NCBI GenBank assembly: GCA_012841405.1
Contig: DUUT01000206.1
Span: 1 to 33,910 of the forward strand
Direction of reading: 5' to 3'
Origin: Chloroflexota bacterium
GTDB taxonomy: Bacteria; Chloroflexota; Anaerolineae; UBA1429
Length of the DNA: 33,910 nt
Below are positions 19,301 to 27,520 of the stretch, one piece after another (the stretch's first letter is position 1; each line of letters opens with the position of its first letter). The notes beneath the pieces were generated by a model. That model was not told where the DNA came from, did not search any database, and saw nothing but the letters and a program-made list of their open reading frames with translations. The position numbers and the translations under genes are program-made.

Positions 19301-20607
19301 CTATCAAGCTCGAAGAACGCCTGCCCGTGCCGCCTGCGTTACACTACCTATACGAGAACCTGAAGTTGAAGGCGAAGGAGGCAAAACAGGCGCTCGCGAG
19401 CTTTGAGAAAACGCTGGATGACGCCCTCGAGAAGGTCACTACGGGCGCCAGCCGGGATGACGTGAGTCTCATCTCATGGGGGGCCGCGCAGCTGTGCAGG
19501 CTCTCTAGCTCCATGCGGGTGGAGACGGATAGTTGGACGGCGCAACAGGTGCGTCTCGTCGAGGAACACGAAGCGACAGCGCGGATCGAGGTACAGCAGC
19601 GGTTCGGCTCATGGCTATCGCACCAGCGACCCGTGAATGCCACGCAGTTGGCAGACTTTAGACGTTGGATGGGGCGCGTCGCGGACAATCTTAACACGCT
19701 CGGGATGGAAGAGGAGAGAGCCGCGCTCGAGCGTCGGGTTCGGCAGTTCGAGGAGCACATCGGCTTCCTGACCACGGTGGCGAAACTGAGGTCTGCTGCG
19801 GCCAAGCTCGCAGAGACAAGCAGCCCCGACGACTCGACACCCATGCGAGCGATCAACGCACGACTCGAGGACGCTGCGCGGATTGAGGACGAGGTGGCGG
19901 CTGCGGAGGAGCGGCGCATCAGCGCAGTTCGCGGTCAGCTGGCAGCGGCGAGGGGAGACCTAGAGCGCGTTCGTCTGGCTTGCAAGAGGCAGATCGAGCG
20001 ACACAAGGCGAGGCTGTTGGCGGTCTATAATAGGCAGGTGCGGAACCTGGGCGATTTGAGGGATTTCGAATCCGAGGTGATGGCGCTGCGCCGGTTGTTC
20101 GAGGGGGAGGACGATGATCTCGGCGATCTCGCCATGGTACAGCGCCAGCTTGCCCTCCTCGACGTGCACTATCGCCAACTGGATAGTGACATGCTCAGCG
20201 GCGCCGAGTTCGAGGCCCTATTGAAGCGGTGTATCGAGGAGACGGAAGCAGAATTTGGCGATGACGCGCCGCCCCTCGATACCGACATGCTGTATTCGGG
20301 GATCGCCGCGACGATCAAGGCAAGACGGCGGCAGCAGGCCGATGCTTGGATCAGCGCGAACGTGCCTGACGCGAGTTCGCTCCAGAATATGAGTGCGGAT
20401 GAGGCGCTAAAGATCAGGAGAGCATTGCTGGCCACGCCTCGGTTGCTCAACGACCAGCAGGCTCTGCTCGTCAGGAAAGCGATCAAGGCCTGCGACCGAC
20501 GGCTCGATGCGTTGGAGGTGGAGGGGTTGGTGGCGCGGTACGAGCGGTTGGCGGAGGAGAGCAAGCGAGCGTTCCTGGAGAGGATCGGGGTATTGGTGGG
20601 GAGCTAG
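16315..20607 (+). CDS. Giant P-loop ATPase of a defence system (1430 residues)
   Basis: Walker A GYGTGKSH is at residues 90-97, Walker B LVLFDEFGRYMEF has Asp276-Glu277, and a predicted lid and helical region follows. From about residue 1050 to 1330 the sequence is rich in Glu, Arg, Leu and Ala and probably forms long coiled coils (for example EERRISAVRGQLAAARGDLE). ATG 16315 follows AGGGAG 8 bases upstream and a 27-base gap from the DUF4007-like gene. Size and position recall BrxC/PglY-type ATPases of BREX, but I cannot show homology from sequence memory, and the FDEFGRY signature may mark a separate family. Likely role: a large ATP-driven assembly or clamp acting on DNA together with the Dpt-like proteins. 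Last gene of the tight operon. Confidence 0.6.
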   Translation: MVRLGDIVSFRRDLLFSGAVQVGWLESNPELAAKAAGHFAFHGPSYHGVAREALQDPLLRPVDTATFVLDVVERITGQKTGEPFAIAVAGYGTGKSHLGVTLASLLGAPGSDLAERVIANLRSADRETGERVRGYLENLSQPVLVVAINGMRDFDLTGEIVRQVLSQLRRRGLDTSALEDLRPRFRYATNFVESFYTALRGEFEEEFGKASREEIVGRLEAQDEEAFDHVSSLHERKMGAPLRAVGQESLHDVVRVVRDVYCGQGRPFAGMLVLFDEFGRYMEFAVQKPGMAGPGALQQLHEAVQANADGVFLLCFIQYELKAYISRVAPELRDDLQRYVTRYDAVPKARLSTNLETLIANLLEKRDPQAVARQVAAQGEDSAVLRADMLRWYPDMAGHGVWADAETLERVVRMGCWPLHPLSTLLLYRLASAGRSLQQRSALSLLADAYEAVQEREAPVGFSIAPVDLCGEALVDEFVASERSWQQGAAAQAYRGVLAKFGPHMSADEERALRAVLLLTKTSARLASKTDCLRAITLFSGRAAEAIEAAVRSLESERGALSWNEGLGQYEIVSDAVPRAQFLAYLEARVADVTAEDRAGIFGESLAGWLPERTDLAVHNTDYGANSNISTKEWGYRVSFTNISLLAAQIENAFRNWRDARGVDQPKGELIYCYVGGESELQVVKGVAKARLKSCVQKAGLPWDVGVPIAIVFLHDRDGAFGAKLAEYWVLERGMTERDAQRFERFVSDRKSIVRDELDNLFENLRRQRQMVFATGQEIPITLLTKTLETLFERIYARSIPFPFDGFTTDRGNAAIDCALFTRELFLGRLDREWITARRPQERNRAVEVLDSCWGALDGAGAVRLLPAHPTVRGIIEEIDARLGAEDGDASLNLGAVVRELCLPPYGGSIAAVGLLLALYVAPRRDTLEVRRHGETVGIERWLQEALPRRFLEMSVLDTTEMVRVSETAIGEWNRMLNAWEIESTHIGRVEYWSKAIKLEERLPVPPALHYLYENLKLKAKEAKQALASFEKTLDDALEKVTTGASRDDVSLISWGAAQLCRLSSSMRVETDSWTAQQVRLVEEHEATARIEVQQRFGSWLSHQRPVNATQLADFRRWMGRVADNLNTLGMEEERAALERRVRQFEEHIGFLTTVAKLRSAAAKLAETSSPDDSTPMRAINARLEDAARIEDEVAAAEERRISAVRGQLAAARGDLERVRLACKRQIERHKARLLAVYNRQVRNLGDLRDFESEVMALRRLFEGEDDDLGDLAMVQRQLALLDVHYRQLDSDMLSGAEFEALLKRCIEETEAEFGDDAPPLDTDMLYSGIAATIKARRRQQADAWISANVPDASSLQNMSADEALKIRRALLATPRLLNDQQALLVRKAIKACDRRLDALEVEGLVARYERLAEESKRAFLERIGVLVGS

Positions 20608-20753
20608 GCAACGACCGGGCGCGTGGACGTGTTGTGGTGATAGTGGGAAATGGGCATGCAGGGGGCGTTGGTTGATATGCTGAGTGGGCGACGGGTGATG
20701 TTAGTTGGGGCAGAGGGCCAGGCGACCAGCCAATGTGAGCAGTCGGGGGCGTC

Positions 20754-21470
20754 ATGGTTAGAGACATCGAGGTAACGCTCTATGACGTGTTTGGCTACCT
20801 GTATCCGGGGGCTGTTTTGTTGGTTGCAATCGCGGTGGCAGCGTGGGCTGTGTTCTTCCCCGCAGTCGAACCAGCAGTGCCGTCGGTGAGCTTTCAAGGC
20901 TGGATACTGATCGTCTTCGTGTCATACTTGCTAGGACACATAACACAGGCGATTGGGAATCTGCTGACGGCCGTCTACCCGACAGTTCAAGATCTGGACG
21001 CCGATCAGAAGAGGTACACTCCTGATGCTCTAGTTGAGGCAGCCTACGATAGGGCCTATAGCATGACGGGCGTACCACGGGAGCAGTTCACTTGGGAGGC
21101 TCTTGGACGTCTATGCGACACGACGATCACTCAGTGCGGTCTAGTGGCTGACCGCGATGTCTATGTATATCGCCAAGGATTCTACCGGGGTATATCCATT
21201 TCCTTCTTTGCTCTGGCGCTTGCGCTGCTCCTCGTTGGGATAAAGCTATGTTTGGGGATGCTGTCACTTCGGGCCGTTGGTTTTCCATCGTGTTCTTGGT
21301 TGGCAGTCGTTGGGACAGCTCTGGTTCTCTCAGTGGGCGCAGGACTCCTGTTCCGAGCGAGGTTCAAGCACTTTGTGGCCGTCCGCACGACAGCTCAGAT
21401 TCATGCATTCCTTGTCCTGCACGGGAAGAGATTGCTCGAGGCGCAAGAGGGGGGTGGGACGGATGCGTAA
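20754..21470 (+). CDS. Multi-pass membrane protein, possible defence-island effector
   Basis: 238 residues starting ATG 20754, 146 bases after the giant ATPase. The N-terminus DIEVTLYDVFGYLYPGAVLL leads into a first membrane segment (about 14-35), and a second follows at about 48-70. A soluble loop of about 75 residues with conserved-looking charged and aromatic positions separates these from two more segments (about 147-168 and 176-198). The short cytosolic tail has RARFKHFVAVRTTAQIHAFL. No signal peptide or enzyme motif is seen. I have the impression of a family of short membrane proteins near defence genes with a similar D-x-x-x-hD-hxx-hxPG start, but do not know its function. A membrane-disrupting effector is one possibility; an unrelated small membrane protein is another. 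Confidence 0.6.
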   Translation: MVRDIEVTLYDVFGYLYPGAVLLVAIAVAAWAVFFPAVEPAVPSVSFQGWILIVFVSYLLGHITQAIGNLLTAVYPTVQDLDADQKRYTPDALVEAAYDRAYSMTGVPREQFTWEALGRLCDTTITQCGLVADRDVYVYRQGFYRGISISFFALALALLLVGIKLCLGMLSLRAVGFPSCSWLAVVGTALVLSVGAGLLFRARFKHFVAVRTTAQIHAFLVLHGKRLLEAQEGGGTDA

Positions 21471-22626
21471 GCTCGCGGCTTGAGATATGCAGCATGAAGG
21501 CGCCGCGTACATCAGGGCGCCCGGCGGGCGGGGCATGTCGGTAGACGTTAGGTGCTCATCCATGGCCCTGCGGGCTGTCAGCCCCCTCCTACACATCGAG
21601 AGGTCCCAAAGCCTGGTACGACTTGGTTGTGTGCAAGTGATCCACCGCATATGGGTCACGTGACTGATCTTGGTGACTCGGGCCTTGTCGGCTAGACGGC
21701 TATGGCGTCTGAAGCCTCATGGGGACAGTGACATCTGTGACAGCAGGTTGCCGGCGATAGCATCCCAATGGATACGAACCTCTCCATTGAGGGCACTTAC
21801 GCCAGAATAGTCTGAGAAGGTGAAGCGTGCCGGCGAGCATCGTTGGAGGGATCGACGCTAGGACGTTCTGCCCAAAAGCATCGTACGACGAACGGGCACA
21901 GTCACTATGATGTCCAGACCGGGTTGCAAGGTACTGTGCCCAGTGACGAGTCTCCGCGATCCGGTCAGGTGCTGGATCCTGTGCATCCGCGTCGGGTATT
22001 AGCGATGGTACTACCTCATTGGCTTAGCTCGACCGATGAGACTAGGGCTGCTTGCGCACTTTCTGAGCGTGTTGTCCTACGGAACGTGTTGCGCACCCAC
22101 TAGGTCGCTACCATGCGGATTTCCTGGGGTGATGGCAGCATCAAAGAGGCCATGGAGCGTGGTCCGATCAGCGTCTTCGGAAAACGCTCGGAGGCGCGGG
22201 CCGGGAGAAGGAGACGGCTCAGCCGGCTGAAGGTACTTGGGCAATACTCTGCCAACGCGATCCAACCCGTGGTAGGAGCACGAAACCGTACTTGGCCAGA
22301 GGCCTGGTGATGACCCGCAGGCGTGTCGCGACGCAGGAGCTTCGGCGGGCGTCTCTCCGAGTTGCCGTGGTCCACAGCAGGCACTCCGCCGTCTCGCCGG
22401 CCATGGCTCGGAGCTTCCATGAGCTGCTCCCTTTGGGCGCAGTTCTACCCATTGGCGACCGTCACGCAGAGGGCCAGTGCGTGACGCAGCGGTTCCATCG
22501 CCATGCCAATACCACTGACATGAGCTGCAACTTGATGGCGCGGCGGTGTATGGTGCCGTTGTAGCCTGCCTAGTCTTCGCTATTGAGGCTCACTGCGGGG
22601 TGCGGCTGCCCATTGGGCAGAAAAGT
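21471..22626. other. About 1.15 kb without a convincing gene
   Basis: Several short frames exist (for example near 21843-22103 and 22292-22564) but they lack good ribosome sites and recognisable domains, and they shift between frames. No tRNA, IS end, CRISPR repeat or clear terminator was found by eye. The composition is less skewed toward G than the defence genes. It probably holds decayed sequence at the border between the island and the catabolic operon. Confidence 0.5.
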
Positions 22627-23166
22627 ATGACACACGCGACTCATGTCAACACAGCTGCTTCGACAGAGTGGGCTGTGCGCGCTACTGGTAACATGACGCT
22701 ATCGGTGGTGGCCGCCACTGGCGAGCAGATCCTCAGGCTGGATCTGCTGACGTCACGTGCCATGGAGGCGGGTGATGATGGACTCGCACTGGCGCGAGCG
22801 TGGAACAACCTTGCACTGCTCGCGTCGATCCCTTCGTGGCTCGACAAAGGGATACCTATAGGAGGCCTGCCCCATCCGGAGGCCGGACATGGCCCTTGTC
22901 CATGGCGGGTTGACTACAGCCCGGCGCGGCATCGGGTGATCGTCCGCGATGCGGACGGCCGCAAGGTGGCGGAGCGGACCTTCCCGCCGCAGATGGTTGG
23001 TTCGCGAGAGGGCGAGATCGTGGAGCTGCTGACGCGGGGCGTGGAGGTGATGAATCGGCAAGCTGGGAGTACGGGGGAGGCGCGCTGTGGGGCACAAAAA
23101 GCCAGGGGCTCCTCCGCAAGAGACGGAGGAGCCCCTGGCGATCGTGATGCCGAGGCGCAGGTCTAG
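22627..23166 (+). CDS. Hypothetical protein (weak)
   Basis: A 179-residue frame from ATG 22627; ATG 22693 is an alternative start. The central part (ALARAWNNLALLASIPSWL, then RHRVIVRDADGRKVAER) reads like real protein, with balanced composition. The C-terminal 25 residues cross the terminator of the opposing operon and become low in complexity, so the true end may differ or the frame may be broken. No domain recognised. No clear ribosome binding site. Confidence 0.3.
   Translation: MTHATHVNTAASTEWAVRATGNMTLSVVAATGEQILRLDLLTSRAMEAGDDGLALARAWNNLALLASIPSWLDKGIPIGGLPHPEAGHGPCPWRVDYSPARHRVIVRDADGRKVAERTFPPQMVGSREGEIVELLTRGVEVMNRQAGSTGEARCGAQKARGSSARDGGAPGDRDAEAQV
23096..23139 (-). terminator. Intrinsic terminator of the carbohydrate operon
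   Basis: Perfect 16-bp stem (23101-23116 with 23124-23139), loop CAAGAGA on the plus strand, and five T residues on the minus strand at 23100-23096. It lies 62 bases beyond the amidohydrolase stop, in the right orientation for the minus-strand operon. Confidence 0.9.
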
Positions 23167-23200
23167 GCGTGTGCCGCTTCGGCGTTACAGGCGATGTGGG

Positions 23201-24070
23201 CTAGGCATCCCACTGGTATACGCGTAGCGCCGTGCCGCTCAGGAGTTGCTCGCGCTGCGCGTCGGTGAGAAAATCACACTCGATGGTGATGAACTCGAGC
23301 TGCTGCTTGTAGCTGGCGTCCGCCACGAGGCCGGGGCGAGGATAGTCGGACCCCCAGGCGATCTTGTCCGCGCCGACCAGCTCTACCGCCTCGTGCAGCG
23401 CTTCCTTGCACTGGGAGAAGGGATAGCGATGGCGGAAGGTCAGGCCGCCCATGTCGATGGTCATGTTCGGGTTGGCGGCGGTCATCTCGAGGCGCTCGCG
23501 GTACTGCTCGGGGGGACCCGAGTACCCGGCAAAGTGTGACCAGACGATCTTGAGCTCGGGCACTGCTTTGACGATCTTGTTGATGTCCGAGGGCAGGCCG
23601 TTCTTGAGCACTACCGGCAGCCCGCGCTCGGCACAGGCCTCCCAGAGGGGCATGAGGGCCGAAACGCCAACTTCACCGACCGGGGGCGCGGGGGTCCGAA
23701 CGAGGAATCCCTGGAGCCCGCCCTCATCGATGATCTTGCGGAAGCAGCCCAGAGGGTCGTCAAAGTAGTGCTTGTCGACGAGCGCCATGCAGGAAAAGCG
23801 CGTCGGGTAGAGCTTGCGCACCTCCATGAGGTAGTCATCCTGCTTTCCATCCATGAACTCTTGGAGCACGACCGCCCGGTCGATGCCCAGCCAGTCCATG
23901 TGTGCGATGGCCCGCTCGTAGGTGCTCAAGCTATCCTCAAAGGCGGGCGGCGCGGCGTAAAAGACCTCCCCCTGCTGTATGGCCTTGCCCCAGCTGAGGG
24001 CCTTACGTTCGATCCCGAGGTCATCGCCATGGAGGCGATTCCACAGGTGGATATGGGCGTCGATGATCAT
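23201..24070 (-). CDS. Amidohydrolase-family metal-dependent hydrolase (Amidohydro_2 type)
   Basis: 289 residues. MIIDAHIHLWN gives the HxH metal motif at His5 and His7; later come IVWSHFAG with a His ligand and IAWGSDYPRPG with the usual catalytic Asp (GSDYP). This is the TIM-barrel amidohydrolase type that includes sugar lactonases and decarboxylases such as 4-sulfomuconolactone or dicarboxylate-lactone hydrolases. ATG 24070 follows AAGGAG 6 bases upstream; an ORF extension to 24148 lacks a site. Last gene of the operon, 62 bases before its terminator. Expected role: cytosolic hydrolysis of a lactone or similar product of the imported sugar. The exact substrate cannot be read from the sequence. 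Confidence 0.8.
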   Translation of the reverse strand: MIIDAHIHLWNRLHGDDLGIERKALSWGKAIQQGEVFYAAPPAFEDSLSTYERAIAHMDWLGIDRAVVLQEFMDGKQDDYLMEVRKLYPTRFSCMALVDKHYFDDPLGCFRKIIDEGGLQGFLVRTPAPPVGEVGVSALMPLWEACAERGLPVVLKNGLPSDINKIVKAVPELKIVWSHFAGYSGPPEQYRERLEMTAANPNMTIDMGGLTFRHRYPFSQCKEALHEAVELVGADKIAWGSDYPRPGLVADASYKQQLEFITIECDFLTDAQREQLLSGTALRVYQWDA

Positions 24071-24179
24071 GCTAGCTCCTTCTTGCGTCGATTGTGTGGT
24101 CTGGCGAGGCGCCTGATGGGCACCAGCCAGACCACGACAGGCCTCCATCGGGCACCGAGTGGCTCAAGCGGGAGAGACG

Positions 24180-24911
24180 TCACACGTCATAGGAGGCGCC
24201 CGGCTTGAGCGCGACGACCTGCACATCCGGGCATCGTGCTGCCACCTGACGTGTCAGCTCGCCGATGTCCGCAGTTTGGCTCGGGAAGGTGTCATAGTGG
24301 CCGGGGATCAGCACGCGGCTGCCAAGCAGCTCCATGGCAACGGCCGCCTCGCGGACGCCCATCGTGTACTTGCCGCCGACGGGTAACACGGCGATTTCGG
24401 GCTGGTACAGCCTGCCGATCAGGGCCATATCGCCGAACACGCCGGTATCGCCGGCAAAGTACACCGATACGCCATCGCGCGGGGTGAGGATCATGCCGCA
24501 TGCGCCGGAGCCGGGCATCACCTGATTGTCGGTGGCATACTCGATGCCCATGATGTCAGAGCTGTGCAGCGCGAACACGGCGTGGATCGTCACGTCCTTC
24601 TGTACGATGCTGCCGCCGGTGTGCACGCAACCGCCGTTCTCATCGTAGGGGATGCCATGCCGGGAGCAGTAGGCGGCGACCTCGGGCAGTGTGACGAGGG
24701 TGGCGCCCGTGGCCTTGACGATCTCGATGGCATTGCCCAGGTGGTCGCTATGGCCGTGGGTGACGCACACGAGGTCCGCCCGGTCGATATCGTCGAGCGT
24801 AATCGGACAGGCGGGGTTGTCAGAGATCCACGGGTCCAGATAGATGATGGTGCCTTGGCGCGTGGTCATACGCCACGAACCATGTCCCAGCCAGGTAATC
24901 GTTTGCTTCAT
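24180..24911 (-). CDS. UlaG-like metallo-β-lactamase-fold hydrolase (UPF0173 type)
   Basis: 243 residues. Starts MKQTITWLGHGSW, then VTHGHSDHLGNA (the HxHxDH metal motif), FAGDTGVFGDM (bridging Asp) and LIPGHYDTFP (late His). This pattern fits the short metal-dependent hydrolases of the UlaG/UPF0173 group, which include the L-ascorbate-6-phosphate lactonase. ATG 24911 has GGAGG 9 bases upstream, which is better than the upstream in-frame ATG at 24926. The gene lies 31 bases after the isomerase-like gene. Together with the isomerase and the amidohydrolase it suggests breakdown of a sugar acid or lactone, possibly in the style of ascorbate catabolism, though the specific substrate is an inference. 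Confidence 0.85.
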   Translation of the reverse strand: MKQTITWLGHGSWRMTTRQGTIIYLDPWISDNPACPITLDDIDRADLVCVTHGHSDHLGNAIEIVKATGATLVTLPEVAAYCSRHGIPYDENGGCVHTGGSIVQKDVTIHAVFALHSSDIMGIEYATDNQVMPGSGACGMILTPRDGVSVYFAGDTGVFGDMALIGRLYQPEIAVLPVGGKYTMGVREAAVAMELLGSRVLIPGHYDTFPSQTADIGELTRQVAARCPDVQVVALKPGASYDV

Positions 24912-24942
24912 CGCTCGATCCTCCATAGCCGCGGGGCATGGC

Positions 24943-25860
24943 TCACGACTGCGCCGGTGCCAGCCCGCGGCGAATGTCGCGCTCGCCCCAGATGTTCAGT
25001 GCCTGGTTGATATAGTCCTTGCAGGACTGGGCCGAGGCACGCGCCGGGTATCCTGTAAAGTCAAAGTCGTCGACGATCCAGCCGTCGTAGCCTGCCTCCA
25101 AGAGTACCTCAGTGATGGCGGGAAAGTCCACCACGCCACGCCCGAGCTCGACCCACCGCCAGCGGGAGTCGATGCCGTAGGCGCCGTCGTCCGAGGGCAC
25201 GACAGGTCCGCCGGGCCAGAGCTCACCCTGTGGCCGGCCCGCGCAGGTGACGTCCTTGTAGTGCACGTAGCGGATGCGATCGACGTAGCGGCGCACGGTC
25301 TCAACGACGTCAAAGTCACCCAGCGTCAGCTGACCGACGTCCGGGCAGAACCCGACGAGGGTGGGGTCTGTGAGCTCCATCAGCCGATGGAAGGGGGCCT
25401 GCACCTCAAAGATGCTGCCCCAGTGCTGGTGCCACGACAGGGTCAGGCCGAGAGAGCGGGCATACTCGCCGAGCATGTTGGCCGTCTCGGCCACGATCTT
25501 GATGTGGTCGTCCAGCTGCTGCGGTGTGGTGTTGGGGCGCTTGCGTCCGCCGTCGAGGAGCACGTTCTCAAAGCCCAACTCGGCGACAAAGCGGCAGCGG
25601 CGCTTGAACTCGGCGATGCCGCGCTCGCGCTCTTCGGGGATATCGTAGGTCATGCCGAGGTAGTAGCTGGATAGCTCGAGCTCGTGCATGTCGAGCAGAC
25701 GGCGCAGCTCGGCAGCGCGTCCCTCATACTGCTCGATGAGGTAGGCCGGCGCCATCTCAAAGCCGTCAAAGCCGATGAGCGACATCTCGTCGAGCATGCG
25801 GTGGAAATTCTCAAAGTGGTTATCGCGGAGCCACAGCTGGGTGGCGAAACCGATCTTCAT
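24943..25860 (-). CDS. Sugar phosphate isomerase/epimerase-like TIM barrel
   Basis: 305 residues of the xylose isomerase-like TIM-barrel type (IolE/IolI/UlaE relatives). Visible landmarks: GFDGFEMAPAY near the start, LSWHQHWGSIFE mid-protein, VGFCPDVGQLTLGD, IRYVHYKDV and GWIVDDFDFTG near the end, which supply the usual Glu/Asp/His metal ligands. ATG 25860 is preceded by GAGGA 7 bases upstream; a longer frame to 25875 adds only five residues. Expected role: isomerisation or epimerisation of a keto-sugar, sugar phosphate or inosose in the cytosol. The neighbouring UlaG-like gene favours a sugar-acid pathway. Confidence 0.85.
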   Translation of the reverse strand: MKIGFATQLWLRDNHFENFHRMLDEMSLIGFDGFEMAPAYLIEQYEGRAAELRRLLDMHELELSSYYLGMTYDIPEERERGIAEFKRRCRFVAELGFENVLLDGGRKRPNTTPQQLDDHIKIVAETANMLGEYARSLGLTLSWHQHWGSIFEVQAPFHRLMELTDPTLVGFCPDVGQLTLGDFDVVETVRRYVDRIRYVHYKDVTCAGRPQGELWPGGPVVPSDDGAYGIDSRWRWVELGRGVVDFPAITEVLLEAGYDGWIVDDFDFTGYPARASAQSCKDYINQALNIWGERDIRRGLAPAQS

Positions 25861-25930
25861 CGTAGGTCCTCGCAAGTAGTGATCGTTGGGCGGATGTTGC
25901 GGTCGGGCTCGGGTGGAGCCTCTCTACTAA

Positions 25931-25964
25931 GCGGTGGGCCGAGCTTGAGAGCTCGCCCCACCGC
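25931..25964 (-). promoter_or_regulatory. Intercistronic hairpin between the binding-protein and isomerase genes
   Basis: Arms 25931-25945 and 25950-25964 pair over 15 bases with one mismatch around a 4-base loop. It lies 57 bases after the binding-protein stop on the minus strand. No T tract follows (TTAGTAGAG), so it is more likely an mRNA-stabilising or partial attenuating element. Such hairpins commonly raise the level of binding protein relative to downstream genes. Confidence 0.65.
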
Positions 25965-26020
25965 ATTCGACGTTCGCGGCGTTACCGCGGGTGACGCCCT
26001 AGAGGCGTGCAATCCGCTCG

Positions 26021-27520
26021 TTAGGCCCTGCAGCTTCCCATGCTGGCGGGGAAGTCGAGGAGCCACTGGCTGCTGGGTTCGAAGCGCGTCTCGTAGGAGA
26101 TCAGCTCCTGGCACTCCTTCTGCATGGTGTCGCATGCTTCCTGGACGCTCTTCTCCCCGAGCATGACGTATTCGATCTCACGCGCCTGGATCTTGTGCGT
26201 TTCCAAGGTGTTGTGGTGGAAGAAGGCCGTGACGAGCCGGCCCGTCTGCCAGGGCTCATCGAAGACTGCCGTGTGGTTGGGCGGCGGGGTGAGGAATCCA
26301 CCCTCGACGTACGGCGCCGACTTGAGTGCGGGGAGGCTGAGCTTGTCCCTACTGAGGATGTTCTGCATCTCTTCCTGAGCGCAGAACAGGATGAAATCGA
26401 CGGCCTCTTCCCGCTTGGGCGTGTTCGCGCTCACAAAGTTCGGATCGCATGACACGTAGCTCGAGTTCTCGTCGGGGCTGCCGGAGATCGTCGGGTAGGG
26501 AGCGATGTCCCACTCAAAGGCATCGCCAACGTACAGCGTCGTCGTACCGACGTTGCCGGCGCTCATGTGTTGCATCGCTACGGCGCCGCCACTGAAGGGA
26601 TCCATCATACCGGCAAGGGCCGTCGCATCCCGAGTCTCGGGATCGATGATGTAGCCGGGCTCGTAGAGGTCGTGCAAGAGCCACTCGATCGCCTGGACGG
26701 TGGCGGGCTCATTGAGGGTGTAAGAATACTCTCGGAAGTCGTAGAGGCGAGCGCACCGGCCGTAAATGAAACCGGCGCATGCATGGTGCAGCTGTGTCAC
26801 ATCGACGTTCAGGGCATGCTTGCCCGTCGCTTCGGTGAGCATGCGGCAGATATCCACGAACTGGTCGCAGCTCCAGCTTCCACCGAGGTCGTCGTAGGGA
26901 TCCGGCGCGCCAACCTCCTGGAACATGGTCTTGTTATAGTAGATGGCGTTGCCAAAGGTGACCCAGGGCATACCCACGAGCTTGTCGGCCCAGATCTCTA
27001 CACCTTTGAGGCGATAGTCGTTCCTGATGTCCATGCCCCGAGCGTCGCAGGCGGGCATCAGATCAAGGCATAGCCCGGCGTCAGCGTAGCGACCGAGACT
27101 GAACACATCCGAGATGCCGCAATCCGGCTCTGTTCCGGCGGCCATCTGTACCGCGAGCTTGTCGCGGTATTGCGAGCCCCCCATCTCGACGGCAATGACC
27201 ACGTCCTCGACCTGTTCCTGGAACACCCGGATCCCCTTGTTCATAATGTTGATGCGATCCATGTTCCAGAAGGTACCGTAGCGGATGGTTACCACCTCGC
27301 CGGCGCGCTTGGGGCCGGGGGTAGGCGTTACGACTTGGATCTCTTTTTCTGTGACGACTACGGTTTCTTTAACTTCCTTCTCAACGACCTTTTCGACCTC
27401 TTGGGTGACAACCTTTTCGACTTCCACCACCTTGGGCTGGCATGCTGCCATAGCTAGCCCAACCCCGGCCATGCCGGACATCTTCAAGATCTGTCGCCGA
27501 GTCAGCTGGCTGTTCAACAT
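26021..27520 (-). CDS. ABC transporter sugar-binding lipoprotein (Tat-type signal)
   Basis: 499 residues. The N-terminus has a twin-arginine signal (LTRRQILKMSG) and a lipobox AMAAC, then a Val/Glu/Lys repeat (VEKVV, several copies) and a TPTPGP linker before the binding domain (TIRYGTFWNMDRI). This tether is common in Chloroflexi binding proteins. The mature part fits the family 1 extracellular solute-binding proteins: FSLGRYADAG, NAIYYNKTMFQEVG and DFILFCAQEE are typical. ATG 27520 follows AAGGAGAG 9 bases upstream; the longer frame to 27742 has no signal peptide in the right place. It lies 227 bases after the permease pair and may have its own promoter there, though I see no clear one. Role: periplasmic or cell-surface capture of a sugar for the permeases. 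Confidence 0.9.
   Translation of the reverse strand: MLNSQLTRRQILKMSGMAGVGLAMAACQPKVVEVEKVVTQEVEKVVEKEVKETVVVTEKEIQVVTPTPGPKRAGEVVTIRYGTFWNMDRINIMNKGIRVFQEQVEDVVIAVEMGGSQYRDKLAVQMAAGTEPDCGISDVFSLGRYADAGLCLDLMPACDARGMDIRNDYRLKGVEIWADKLVGMPWVTFGNAIYYNKTMFQEVGAPDPYDDLGGSWSCDQFVDICRMLTEATGKHALNVDVTQLHHACAGFIYGRCARLYDFREYSYTLNEPATVQAIEWLLHDLYEPGYIIDPETRDATALAGMMDPFSGGAVAMQHMSAGNVGTTTLYVGDAFEWDIAPYPTISGSPDENSSYVSCDPNFVSANTPKREEAVDFILFCAQEEMQNILSRDKLSLPALKSAPYVEGGFLTPPPNHTAVFDEPWQTGRLVTAFFHHNTLETHKIQAREIEYVMLGEKSVQEACDTMQKECQELISYETRFEPSSQWLLDFPASMGSCRA

Noticed and set aside
2943..20607. A standard BREX locus
   Set aside because: The NERD kinase and large ATPase recall BREX, but no PglZ alkaline-phosphatase-like protein, PglX methyltransferase or BrxL is present in the window.
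21843..22564. Several short plus-strand frames in the gene-poor region
   Set aside because: No ribosome sites, frame changes and no recognisable domains.
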